Shown: positions 28,544 to 36,590 of the stretch, in pieces
How positions within the stretch are numbered: the first letter of the stretch is position 1
Layout of the letters: each line of letters begins with the position of its first letter
Source of the DNA: Sphingobacterium phlebotomi
GTDB taxonomy: Bacteria; Bacteroidota; Bacteroidia; Sphingobacteriales; Sphingobacteriaceae
Length of the DNA stretch: 64,000 nucleotides
Reading direction: 5' to 3'
Assembly (NCBI RefSeq): GCF_008180195.1
Contig: NZ_VTAV01000007.1
Coordinates: 122,915 to 186,914 of the forward strand
The notes under the pieces: model-generated
Databases searched by the model: none
The model's input: the letters and a program-made list of their open reading frames with translations, nothing else
What the model was told of the DNA's origin: nothing
Program-made: the position numbers and the translations under genes

Positions 28544-28559
28544 TTACGGAAATCCGTAA
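28544..28559. promoter_or_regulatory. Inverted repeat TTACGG-AAAT-CCGTAA, copy 1
   Basis: This is a perfect six-base inverted repeat with a four-base spacer. Two further copies occur at 32199 and 63236, all in non-coding DNA upstream of genes. Its centre would lie near -40 of the minus-strand gene at 28509, the place where an activator touches RNA polymerase. Confidence 0.7.
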
Positions 28560-28662
28560 ACATAGCAAACCTAAAACCAGTCTCTACCAATTGGAAATTC
28601 CAGCAATATGATGGAATAATCGGAATGATTCCGGAAATATCGGAAACATCGTAAAATGTTGT

Positions 28663-28691
28663 TTTGCAGGGTGTTGTTAGTCATAAATTTG
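28663..28691 (+). promoter_or_regulatory. Promoter of a short isolated transcript
   Basis: TTTG (28663-28666), 17 bases, then TAAATTTG (28684-28691) gives a full Bacteroidota -33/-7 promoter. It points into DNA without a long gene, towards the terminator at 29097. The 13-base palindrome CGGAATGATTCCG lies upstream at 28621-28633 and may be an operator. Confidence 0.5.
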
Positions 28692-28836
28692 CTTTCGGAA
28701 TCAGTTAAAACACCGATTAGTTCTTTCCAGGAAAGATACGAAAGAGATTCCAAAAAGAGAAGAAATCGCGGTAGGCATTAGCCGGTTTGGGAAGCAGTTA
28801 CTGTCTCCCGCGATCGAAGCTCCCACTTTCCAAAAA

Positions 28837-28885
28837 TTCAGAAGGCCTTCTGAAAACAACCGTAGCAATCCCGTGCATGGAGCAC
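28837..28885 (+). ncRNA. Structured leader or small RNA segment
   Basis: An 18-base perfect palindrome (TTCAGAAGGCCTTCTGAA, 28837-28854) is followed by CCGTGC-ATGGA-GCACG (28870-28885), which can form a second hairpin, with GTAG/CTAC flanks able to extend it. Both lie between the promoter at 28663 and the small ORF at 28925, so an RNA of ~425 bases ending at 29121 would be highly structured. Whether it acts as RNA or as a leader is not known. Confidence 0.4.
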
Positions 28886-28924
28886 GTGGACCTACCAAGT
28901 TTTTGACTTTTAAATTTTTGAAAA

Positions 28925-29083
28925 ATGTGGTATTTAATTTTAGCCCTATTATTTGGACAAGGTGGTGACTCAGCTCACAATGGTAATAAATGTGGACAGC
29001 AAACCGTTCAAGCGACCGGTCATCACGGAGGAGAGACGGATGCACCCCGCCCTCCACGCCCCCCGCGTCCAAACAATCCATAA
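28925..29083 (+). CDS. Small peptide (52 aa) with hydrophobic start and PRPPRPPRP tail
   Basis: The reading begins MWYLILALLFGQGGDS and continues through a His/Gly/Cys-containing middle (KCGQQ, GHHGGE) to a C-terminal PRPPRPPRPNNP. It is too short for the usual gene finders. No Shine-Dalgarno is seen, which is common in this phylum. It ends 13 bases before a strong terminator and lies downstream of a good promoter, so it forms its own unit. It could be a small membrane or secreted peptide, or the reading could be incidental to a structured RNA. I recognise no family. Confidence 0.45.
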   Translation: MWYLILALLFGQGGDSAHNGNKCGQQTVQATGHHGGETDAPRPPRPPRPNNP

Positions 29084-29096
29084 TTATTTTTATTAG

Positions 29097-29121
29097 AAAG
29101 GTAGCGAAAGCTGCCTTTTTT
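29097..29121 (+). terminator. Rho-independent terminator
   Basis: The stem AAAGGTAGC / GCTGCCTTT with a GAAA tetraloop (one G-U pair) is followed by a run of six T. It ends the short transcript starting near 28697 and insulates the histidine-kinase gene downstream. Confidence 0.85.
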
Positions 29122-29164
29122 GTTTTGCCAATTATTCTCTCTAATTTAGAGAAAACAAACCTTA

Positions 29165-30850
29165 GTGAAGTCACTACCTATATATATCGCTGTTCTCGTT
29201 TTTGTTGCTTGTTCAGAAGACGATAATAATCAAAGTGTTGTAATACAGAATCCTGATATCGATAAAGCATATGAATACCTAGACCGAGGAGTTGGTGACA
29301 GTGCATTTTTTGCTTTTAATAAAGCGAAAGATATTTATATTGAAGCAAATGACAGTTTGAATGCAGCGAACTGCCTAATCAACATGGCCATTACACAGCA
29401 GGATCAAGGAGACTATTTTGGCGCACAGGAGACAGGTCTTCAAGCAACAGATTATTTGGATAAAAGTGATTCCTCACATCATATATATATCAGTACAAAT
29501 TATAATAATCTTGGAATAGCCACAGGGAAACTGAGCGATTTCGAGAAAGCATTAACATTTTATGAATTAGCACTTCAATTTTCCACAGATTCGCTATATA
29601 CCTCGATCTATCAAAATAATATGGCTATTTGTTATCAGGAACTTAAGCGATACGATAAAGCCATACAGATTTATGCAGATATCTACGATAGCGTTAAGCA
29701 TAATAGAAAACAGTTTGCCCGCGTCCTGTCAAACTTAGCAAGAACAAAATGGCTCGCTGCCCCCACATACCCAGCCGCGGATGAATTGCTGACATCACTG
29801 GCTATCCGGCAAGAAGAAAACGACAAATGGGGATTGCATGCCAGTTACGTCCACCTGACAGACTACTACGCCAATATACGTCTTGATTCCGCGCTATGGT
29901 ATGCAAGAAAAATGTACGACACAGCCACGGAGATAAAAAGTCCCGACGACCAAGTCTATGCCTTAAGTAAGCTTATTGAATTGAGCCCGGAAGGAAAGGC
30001 AAAGGAATATTTCCGTACGTACCAGTCGCTGACTGATAGCTTGCATCAAGCTAGAACCGCTGCTAAAAATCAATTCGCCCTTATACGGTATGAAGTAGAG
30101 AAAAACAAAGCCGATAACCTGCGATTGCAGAACGAAAACGCAGAAAAAATCAATAGGCTGACTCGGCAACGATTTTTTATCGGAAGCCTTGTATTCCTAC
30201 TGATACTGTTTGTTGCAGGAGGACGGTTTTGGTATAAAAAGCGTAAACAACGGCTGGAGCTCGAAGCACAGCATAAAATCAAAGCCAGCCAACTTAAAAC
30301 CTCCCGCAAAGTTCATGATGTAGTGGCCAATGGTATCTATCGGGTGATGAGTGAAATAGAAAACAAAGAGGATATCGACCGCGAAGGAATTTTGGATAAG
30401 CTGGAAGGCGTTTATCATAAATCCCGTGATATATCGTATGAAGCCGAAGAGTCTTTACCCGCCGAGCTGTCCTATGCACAACAGGTAACCGAATTATTGA
30501 CATCATTTGCCACAGCGGACCAAAAAGTGCTCATCGTGGGAAATGAGAGTCAACTCTGGGATCATGTCAACGAAAATATAAAAACCGAAATCAAGCATGT
30601 GTTGCAGGAACTTATGGTCAATATGCGAAAGCATAGCCATACAGACCAGGTCGTGATCCGTTTCGGAGAAAACGAAGGAAAACTCAAAATTTATTACAAA
30701 GACAATGGCGTGGGAACGAAAAATGTGCATGCTCAAGGAAATGGGTTGAAGAATACGGGTTCCCGTATTAAAAATCTAGATGGCGAAATTATCTTTGTCA
30801 GCGAACCGGGAAACGGGTTGAAAATAGAGATCGCAATTCCTATTTCCTAA
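29165..30850 (+). CDS. TPR-lipoprotein sensor histidine kinase
   Basis: Start is a GTG giving a lipoprotein signal (IAVLVFVACSEDD). Residues ~30-280 are TPR repeats in the periplasm (ADSAFFAFNKAKDIYIEAND-like units; LGIATGKLSDFEKALTFYELAL; AICYQELKRYDKAIQIYADIY). One membrane helix is at ~337-357 (FFIGSLVFLLILFVAGG), followed by a coiled coil. The phospho-acceptor is probably His384 in SRKVHDVVANG (HisKA_3-like), and the HATPase domain has ELMVNMRKHS (N box), YYKDNGVG (G1) and GNGLKNTGSRI (G2). It is followed 12 bases later by its response regulator. The signal sensed is unknown; TPR kinases of this type read periplasmic partners. Confidence 0.9.
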   Translation: MKSLPIYIAVLVFVACSEDDNNQSVVIQNPDIDKAYEYLDRGVGDSAFFAFNKAKDIYIEANDSLNAANCLINMAITQQDQGDYFGAQETGLQATDYLDKSDSSHHIYISTNYNNLGIATGKLSDFEKALTFYELALQFSTDSLYTSIYQNNMAICYQELKRYDKAIQIYADIYDSVKHNRKQFARVLSNLARTKWLAAPTYPAADELLTSLAIRQEENDKWGLHASYVHLTDYYANIRLDSALWYARKMYDTATEIKSPDDQVYALSKLIELSPEGKAKEYFRTYQSLTDSLHQARTAAKNQFALIRYEVEKNKADNLRLQNENAEKINRLTRQRFFIGSLVFLLILFVAGGRFWYKKRKQRLELEAQHKIKASQLKTSRKVHDVVANGIYRVMSEIENKEDIDREGILDKLEGVYHKSRDISYEAEESLPAELSYAQQVTELLTSFATADQKVLIVGNESQLWDHVNENIKTEIKHVLQELMVNMRKHSHTDQVVIRFGENEGKLKIYYKDNGVGTKNVHAQGNGLKNTGSRIKNLDGEIIFVSEPGNGLKIEIAIPIS

Positions 30851-30862
30851 AAGAAGAGATGT

Positions 30863-31528
30863 ATGTTTAAAAAAATATTGATTGCTGAAGACCACGAAAT
30901 AGCCAATATTTCCGTTCAGAAAACGCTGCATGATTTAGGTATTCAAGACGCGAAATATGTTTACTATTGTGACGACGCATTAAATTGGATAAAAAAAGCG
31001 TTGCACGAGGGCGAACCTTATGATCTATTGATTACCGATCTGATTTTTGAAGATGACCATACTCCACAACAGATTAAACATGGTGCAGAACTTGTCCGAG
31101 CAGTTAAACAAATTCAGCCGGATTTAAAAGTAATCGTACTTTCAGCAGAAGCGCGCTCCAGTATCATAGACGAGCTATTTAAAAATGATGCTGTCGATGG
31201 CTACGTCCGTAAAGCACGCCGCGATGCGCAATACCTTAAAGAAGCTTTGCAAGCAGTTTATAACAACAGAACCTACTATTCACCAGAGGTTAAAGAATCT
31301 CTACGGGAAAAACATAGCCATGAATTCACGGCGTTTGATGTTTATATTATTTCCTTATTGGCGGAGGGCGTTCCACAGAAGAATATCCCTTTCTATTTAC
31401 AAGAGAAGAATATGAAGCCATCGGGTCTCAGTAGTGTCGAGAAAAGATTAGGCCTTATACGCACTGTGCTAGGTTTCTCAAAGAATGAACAACTCGTCGC
31501 CTATTGTAAAGATGTTGGCATTATTTAG
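30863..31528 (+). CDS. Response regulator with DNA-binding C-terminus
   Basis: The receiver domain (1-125) shows acidic residues in IAEDHE, the phospho-acceptor Asp59 in LLITDLIF, and Lys in VRKARRDA. Residues ~150-215 form a helix-turn-helix of the LuxR type but divergent (HEFTAFDVYIISLLAEGVPQKNIPFYLQ, GLSSVEKRLGLIRTVLGFSKN). It is paired with the kinase just upstream. Because TTACGG-N4-CCGTAA copies lie on both sides of this pair, it is the best candidate to bind them; that link is inferred. Confidence 0.88.
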   Translation: MFKKILIAEDHEIANISVQKTLHDLGIQDAKYVYYCDDALNWIKKALHEGEPYDLLITDLIFEDDHTPQQIKHGAELVRAVKQIQPDLKVIVLSAEARSSIIDELFKNDAVDGYVRKARRDAQYLKEALQAVYNNRTYYSPEVKESLREKHSHEFTAFDVYIISLLAEGVPQKNIPFYLQEKNMKPSGLSSVEKRLGLIRTVLGFSKNEQLVAYCKDVGII

Positions 31529-31548
31529 CAAATTGGAATCTATCTTTG
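31515..31548 (+). promoter_or_regulatory. Promoter of the nuclease gene, near-leaderless
   Basis: TTG at 31515-31517, 23 bases, then TATCTTTG at 31541-31548 fits the phylum promoter. The -7 box stands 4 bases from the ATG at 31553, so transcription should start at or next to the start codon. The -33 part overlaps the end of the response-regulator gene. Confidence 0.5.
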
Positions 31549-31552
31549 CACG

Positions 31553-32125
31553 ATGAAGAATCGTTACATTTTTACCATTTTATCGGTGTTGTTATGCTAT
31601 GTGTCCATAGCCTGTCAGAGTCAGTCAGATTATATTTATAGCGTAAGAGGAGGCGCCGATCAAGTGCTCCATGAAAACGAACCTTCGCGTGCGGAAAAAG
31701 AAAAACGCTGGAAAGAGGGGTTTGCCTATGTAACTAAAGTTATCGACGGTGACACATTCTGGGTGGATAACGGTACAGAATCTTTCAAAGTACGCTTCAT
31801 CGGTATTGATGCTCCGGAAACACGGAACTCCCGTTGGAAGAAGAAAGGTTACTATGCATCCGAATCTAAAAAATTTGTTCAGACTCAGACGGAACACCAA
31901 TGGGTACGTTTGGAGTTCGATATACAATCTATGGATAAGTATAAACGTAGGCTGGCATATATTTATCTGGAGGACGGAACATTTCTCAATGCCTCTTTGG
32001 TGGAACAGGGATACGCGGTAGTCGATACCTATCCGCCCAATGTAAAGTATGTGGAGCAGTTTATCGATCTGCAAAAACAGGCACGAGAGACGAAACAAGG
32101 CTTGTGGGGAGAATTGCCTGAATAA
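31553..32125 (+). CDS. Thermonuclease-family (SNase) lipoprotein
   Basis: A lipoprotein signal (SVLLCYVSIACQSQS) leads to a staphylococcal-nuclease OB fold from ~60: VTKVIDGDTFWVDN (Asp metal ligand), VRFIGIDAPETR (Asp and Glu/Arg of the active site), DKYKRRLAYIYLEDG and LVEQGYAVV. All catalytic positions (Asp in DGDT, Asp and Glu in GIDAPET, Arg in KRRLAY) look intact. It would act outside the inner membrane on DNA or RNA, for nutrient or defence. It has its own promoter and a terminator right after it. Confidence 0.9.
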   Translation: MKNRYIFTILSVLLCYVSIACQSQSDYIYSVRGGADQVLHENEPSRAEKEKRWKEGFAYVTKVIDGDTFWVDNGTESFKVRFIGIDAPETRNSRWKKKGYYASESKKFVQTQTEHQWVRLEFDIQSMDKYKRRLAYIYLEDGTFLNASLVEQGYAVVDTYPPNVKYVEQFIDLQKQARETKQGLWGELPE

Positions 32126-32151
32126 TATTCCCAATTATTAATTCTAACCTG

Positions 32152-32182
32152 GAGACTGCTGAAATCGGCAGTCTCTTTTTTT
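32152..32182 (+). terminator. Rho-independent terminator after the nuclease gene
   Basis: GAGACTGC / GCAGTCTC forms a perfect eight-base stem with an eight-base loop, followed by seven T. It separates the nuclease from the DUF4236 cluster. Confidence 0.9.
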
Positions 32183-32198
32183 ATACAAAATCGTCGCG

Positions 32199-32214
32199 TT
32201 ACGGGAAGCCGTAA
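32199..32214. promoter_or_regulatory. Inverted repeat TTACGG-GAAG-CCGTAA, copy 2
   Basis: The arms are identical to those of copy 1. The centre is 29.5 bases before the first T of TACATTTG (32236-32243), the same offset as in copy 1. It therefore lies near -40 of the promoter that drives the DUF4236 cluster. Confidence 0.7.
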
Positions 32215-32235
32215 AATCAAAACCATTGGAGGCCA

Positions 32236-32243
32236 TACATTTG
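32236..32243 (+). promoter_or_regulatory. -7 box of the DUF4236 cluster
   Basis: TACATTTG fits TAnnTTTG. No TTG stands at the right distance for -33; the inverted repeat occupies the upstream contact region, so an activator probably replaces it. Confidence 0.55.
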
Positions 32244-32282
32244 TATCATTAACAATCACCAGATGACTAAATATGAATGATC

Positions 32283-33419
32283 ATGGCATGGAAATTTAGA
32301 CGACGTGTAAAGATTATCCCCGGAGTTCACTTGAACTTTAGTAAAAGCGGGATTTCTACATCCATTGGAATAAAAGGAGCAAGTGTGACTTTGGGATCTT
32401 CAGGAGCCTACCTAAACACCAGTATACCCGGACTAGGAATTTATAACAGACAACAACTATCTAATGGCGTAAAAAAACCAATGTTGCCACCAGCTTTGCC
32501 ACAGAATAATAGTTATCCATTTGAATCCCGAGGCAATATCTTTAGTGCGGATATACATGAGATTACGAGTCAAGATATGCAGGGTATCAAAGAGGTGATT
32601 TTACTCGCCCGTCAGCAACGGGCAACCTTACATAGCGATTTGTTAGGAATACAAAATGCACTCCGTACAACCAAGCTAAAAAAGACATTAAGCTATCTAC
32701 TGTTGTACGGCCTGATTAAAAAATCAATTCCTGAGCGTCTTTCAAACGATATGGAGGCACAACAAGAAGCCATAGTGCAGACAAAGGAACAGATTGATGC
32801 ATCTTTTGTAAAGTTGAAAGCTCATTTTGATCCTGATATTGAAGAAAAATACAAATCACTTGTCACGGCTTTTACGACGTTATCCCGTAGTTCCAAAATA
32901 TGGGATTTAACCAGCAGTCATTATGAAGATCGAGTGGTTACCCGCTCGTCAGCAGGCACTGTCGTCACAAGGAGAAAAGTTAGTTTAGGGCTTAAATCTA
33001 TATCCGAGTTTAAATCGGAAGTGCATGGTCTGTATTTTCAGAATGCTAACGGAGCAGACCTCTATATTTATCCCAGTTTCATAATCATGTATTCCAATAA
33101 ATCAGATTTTGCCATTATAGGATTAGATGAGGTGGATTTTCAATATAGTTATGTCCGGTTTGTAGAGACCGAGAATGTACCTGTGGATTCAAAGGTTATC
33201 GACAGGACCTGGGCAAAAGTTAATAAAAATGGTACTCCAGACAGACGGTTCAAAGGCAATTATCAAATCCCCGTTGTTCGATATGGAGAGATACGGCTGA
33301 AAACAAAGACAGGATTACACGAAGTGTATAAATTCAGCAACTATGAATCGACAGAAGCTTTTGGTAGAGCTTTTAAGGATTACCAGAAATTAATCTGTCA
33401 GTCAACTTCATCTTCTTAA
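32283..33419 (+). CDS. DUF4236 domain protein, first gene of the cluster
   Basis: An ATG at 32277 also fits, but DUF4236 proteins normally begin at the M-x-W/F-x-F-R-R motif, as here at 32283 (MAWKFRRRVKIIPGVHLNFSKSG). The domain spans about residues 1-50 and continues ISTSIGIKGASVTLGSSGAYLNTSIPGLGIYNR. The rest (50-378) is helical to about residue 205, then beta-rich with a C-terminal region that could be PH-like (VRYGEIRLKTKTGLHEVYKFSNYES). No membrane segment is seen. DUF4236 has no known function. Next gene starts 57 bases later; both probably share the promoter at 32236. Confidence 0.75.
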   Translation: MAWKFRRRVKIIPGVHLNFSKSGISTSIGIKGASVTLGSSGAYLNTSIPGLGIYNRQQLSNGVKKPMLPPALPQNNSYPFESRGNIFSADIHEITSQDMQGIKEVILLARQQRATLHSDLLGIQNALRTTKLKKTLSYLLLYGLIKKSIPERLSNDMEAQQEAIVQTKEQIDASFVKLKAHFDPDIEEKYKSLVTAFTTLSRSSKIWDLTSSHYEDRVVTRSSAGTVVTRRKVSLGLKSISEFKSEVHGLYFQNANGADLYIYPSFIIMYSNKSDFAIIGLDEVDFQYSYVRFVETENVPVDSKVIDRTWAKVNKNGTPDRRFKGNYQIPVVRYGEIRLKTKTGLHEVYKFSNYESTEAFGRAFKDYQKLICQSTSSS

Positions 33420-33476
33420 TCAGTGAAAACATTTGTGGTATCTACCCCTACATACAATTATTTATAATACACACCG

Positions 33477-35510
33477 ATGAAAATAAATTTTAAAAACCCA
33501 TTTACCAAAACACTCACTCAAGAAAGAGTGTTTGAATTAGACCAACGTGTCATCAATGATAATGAGGCGATCCATGCGGCGATTGTATCGGGCCTTTCTG
33601 CTGCTTCTGAAGAAATTCTAATAGCGGCAGCATGGTTTACGGATGAAGATCTATTTGGTGTACTGGAAAAGAAAATCGGAGAAGGAGTGAAGATTGAGAT
33701 TATAATGTCCGAGAACCAGGAAAATTATAGGTTGCCGTTTGATCGCTTAACTAGTTCCGGAGCTGTAGTACTCCGTATCAAAAATGCAGGTTATGGCGTC
33801 ATGAATCAGAAGTTTTGTGTAATCGATCGTTCCTTCGTGCTACACGGATCATACAACTGGAGCGTGAACGCGCGAAAAAACAACAATGAGAGTATTATTG
33901 CAACCAATCATCAACCGACAATAGATAGTTTGGTGGCCAGTTTTTACAAGATTAAAGCAAAAGTAGAAGAGCAAACTGAACAGTTGGAGGAGGAAAAAAG
34001 CGATTCCATCGATAAAACGGTGATAAAAGAGATAAGGCATAACAAATCCAAAGAAGCTGAAGAGGTAAGTTACGCCAATGTCCTCGATTCGATGATCGCA
34101 GCAGAGGTGTCCAATTTCGACAGAAGTCTACTTAGACAGCAGGGATTCGATCGAGCTAAGGCCAATAACGGGGATCACCAAGTGATCTACAAAGTGTTAG
34201 ACACCGTCTATTCCGTATTCATTAATGATATCGATGTTATCGAAGATAAAAAGCGTCGTCTTTTAGGCAAAGTTGAAGAACAGAAATTGCATGCTATAGA
34301 CACCTTAAAGCGACAAACTGATCTATCCCTTAGTCATACGCAAGCAGATATTGATCTGCGGAAGAAAAATTTAGAAGCGACTATCGCTACCAGTAATTCG
34401 ACTATTGCAGTAAATGACGAAAACATCACGAATATTGAAGACAAGATCAAACGCGAAGAAAGTAGAATTGCGAAATATGAGGAAGAAATCAAAGAGGAGA
34501 AACTGGCTTTTGTAAAACCTGCTCATCGACTATTCGAACTGATACCTCTTATAGCTTTTGGGACTTTGCTTCTCATCTATTTATTTATTTTTTATTCGTC
34601 AGCAGCTTATATTATGATATATAGTGCCTCCGATGCAGAAATGAATCAGTTGGAAGGTTATCTTCAGGTGCCAGAGGTATTCAATCCTGATGCACTTTCC
34701 GATGCATGGAATAAAGGAGTAGTAGCCTTCTTTTTTGTGATGACCTTTGTATTGGTTCCAATTGTTTTAGCTGTTTTGCCTAAAGTAGGGCGATTCAATT
34801 TTTTGGGACACACGTTGACGTGGGTTGGTATTATAGTGGTCGATGCCGTTATTGCTTATCAGGTCGCTTCTGTCGTACATCAAGTTCATAAGCTACGTGG
34901 TGATACGACGTTACCGTGGAAATTCACAAATATCTTTAGCGATAGTAATTTTTATCTTGTATTTATTTTGGGAGCCCTAGGGCTTGTTGTTTTCAAATTT
35001 GTTTATACTATATTAATCGGGTACTATGAAAAGCGAAATCTGGATCACGCAGCTATGAAAAGCAAGGCACTTATTAAAGAGCATGAAAGGGAGATTCAGA
35101 AGGGTGTTAGCAACATTCATGGTTTTAGAACAGAATCTAGTGCGATAGCACAGCGTAACATTATTTTGCGCGCCGAGAACCAGTTGGCTTTGGCAGAAAT
35201 TGAGCAAGGTCCAGCTATTTATAACCGTGAAAAAGAACGGGTATTAATGGTGCTTAATCAAAAATCCCAATATATTCAGCAAACTTCGGACCTGTACGTT
35301 AGTCATATCGAAAATGACAATCTCCCGATTTCATTGGATTCGTTGAAAGACCGTATTAATATCTTTCTCGAAGGATGGAACGACTTTTTGCATCAGGAGT
35401 ATTCTGTCGCTAAGGCTACTGAGATGTCCTTTATGGCATCCGATAGTGTCAATCAGTGGCAAGAACAAAAATTAACCACTCAAAAAATCGATCGCCGTGT
35501 CAAGCTTTAG
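33477..35510 (+). CDS. PLD-like domain protein with coiled coils and four membrane segments
   Basis: Residues ~20-150 form one phospholipase-D-like half domain (EEILIAAAWFTDEDLFGVL, YGVMNQKFCVIDRSFVLHGSYNWSVNARKNNNES). The HKD motif H-x-K-x4-D is present as N110-Q-K112...D117, so the catalytic His is replaced by Asn; the Lys and Asp remain. A long charged coiled coil (~235-350), then four hydrophobic segments (~355-385, 410-430, 445-470, 490-515), then a second coiled coil to ~600 follow. PLD nucleases of defence systems usually act as dimers of such half domains; here the His loss suggests either a pseudoenzyme or a changed mechanism. It may form a membrane-bound scaffold or effector. Confidence 0.75.
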   Translation: MKINFKNPFTKTLTQERVFELDQRVINDNEAIHAAIVSGLSAASEEILIAAAWFTDEDLFGVLEKKIGEGVKIEIIMSENQENYRLPFDRLTSSGAVVLRIKNAGYGVMNQKFCVIDRSFVLHGSYNWSVNARKNNNESIIATNHQPTIDSLVASFYKIKAKVEEQTEQLEEEKSDSIDKTVIKEIRHNKSKEAEEVSYANVLDSMIAAEVSNFDRSLLRQQGFDRAKANNGDHQVIYKVLDTVYSVFINDIDVIEDKKRRLLGKVEEQKLHAIDTLKRQTDLSLSHTQADIDLRKKNLEATIATSNSTIAVNDENITNIEDKIKREESRIAKYEEEIKEEKLAFVKPAHRLFELIPLIAFGTLLLIYLFIFYSSAAYIMIYSASDAEMNQLEGYLQVPEVFNPDALSDAWNKGVVAFFFVMTFVLVPIVLAVLPKVGRFNFLGHTLTWVGIIVVDAVIAYQVASVVHQVHKLRGDTTLPWKFTNIFSDSNFYLVFILGALGLVVFKFVYTILIGYYEKRNLDHAAMKSKALIKEHEREIQKGVSNIHGFRTESSAIAQRNIILRAENQLALAEIEQGPAIYNREKERVLMVLNQKSQYIQQTSDLYVSHIENDNLPISLDSLKDRINIFLEGWNDFLHQEYSVAKATEMSFMASDSVNQWQEQKLTTQKIDRRVKL

Positions 35511-35514
35511 TATT

Positions 35515-36522
35515 ATGTGCAATTGTATTCTATATGCAGTTGTTTTCAATATATGTTGGGGTTGTGCCTCTCAAGTTGAGGAGCCCAAAAACGTAGACGT
35601 TATTCATTATAATATAACTATTGCCCCAGATTTATCCAATCGTGTTAATGGACAGTTGTATCCCAAACCTGTACATGATGCTGACATAGTGGATGCAGTA
35701 GTCGATAGCTTCTATTCGGATATTGTCACCTATAATCTTGCCCACCATACTTCGAAGACGCGTAAAACGGGACAACGGGATATTCTGAGAGTAGATTTTA
35801 TCAATCAAAAATTGATAAGTCAATATGGTGTCAATGTGTTGGATATGCAGTTCGACCTCAAGCGCTTTGGAAGAAACCAGGAAGACCGTATTAGATACCT
35901 CATGAATCAATCTAATCAAAACCTCGCAACGGATAAAGGAAAGTTTAAAAACGCATACAACGAAATGTCTGTTGCTTCTGAGGCAGCTCCGGCGGGTGCC
36001 GATATCTGGTCTTATTTGAAAGAAGGTGTCAAACATGGTATTGTCGACAAATCTGTTGATACGACAATACTGAAGAACAATTTGTTAAAACGGGATTACA
36101 GCTGTAATGTCCTATTGCTTTTTACAGACGGATATATTGAAGCTGGGCTCCATGGGGAAGCTCATTGTAAGGGAAACAAATGCTATTTTTTGAGTTCTAA
36201 GACTGTCGAGGATTTTCGCAAAGGTTTCAAAGCGTCGGGATCAACAAGTATACAAGCATTTTTTGAAGAGAATGGTTATGGCATCATACCGGTAGAAAAT
36301 CCTTTGCTGCGTGACCTGCACATTTTGGTTTTGGAGATGTATGACCGCTCAAAAGGTAATAATGGAAGCGCCTCTGTACATCCAACAGATTGGGATATAT
36401 TGAAGCTTTTTTGGTCGGATTGGCTCACACAGTCTGGTGTAAAGTCATTTGAACTTTTACCCACGGCTAATTCTAAGACCGAAGCGTTTTCAGCTATCAA
36501 ATCTTTTTTAGAGAGCAGATAA
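35515..36522 (+). CDS. vWA-like lipoprotein
   Basis: I chose the ATG at 35515, four bases after the previous stop, because it starts a lipoprotein signal with lipobox WGC17 (VVFNICWGCASQVEEP); a GTG at 35497 would overlap the upstream gene. The mature chain has a von Willebrand A-like fold: ITIAPDLSNRV carries Asp39-x-Ser41 of a MIDAS-like site, and CNVLLLFTDGYIEAG gives the conserved T-D-G strand. The third MIDAS residue is not clear (Arg43 in place of Ser). vWA proteins bind partners through a metal ion. It is probably exported and could be the outside partner of the neighbouring membrane protein. Confidence 0.65.
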   Translation: MCNCILYAVVFNICWGCASQVEEPKNVDVIHYNITIAPDLSNRVNGQLYPKPVHDADIVDAVVDSFYSDIVTYNLAHHTSKTRKTGQRDILRVDFINQKLISQYGVNVLDMQFDLKRFGRNQEDRIRYLMNQSNQNLATDKGKFKNAYNEMSVASEAAPAGADIWSYLKEGVKHGIVDKSVDTTILKNNLLKRDYSCNVLLLFTDGYIEAGLHGEAHCKGNKCYFLSSKTVEDFRKGFKASGSTSIQAFFEENGYGIIPVENPLLRDLHILVLEMYDRSKGNNGSASVHPTDWDILKLFWSDWLTQSGVKSFELLPTANSKTEAFSAIKSFLESR

Positions 36523-36590
36523 TCGCCCAGTCTAAAAAGCGAAATAGGAAATAATCAGGAACTTATTATCAACTAATTATAGATTACATA

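Noticed and set aside
28701..29174. 157-residue minus-strand open frame
   Set aside because: It runs backwards through a strong terminator and a complete promoter-to-terminator unit on the plus strand; composition looks like an antisense shadow.
31625..32134. 169-residue minus-strand frame
   Set aside because: It is antisense to the intact nuclease gene and runs out of its terminator side without a promoter.
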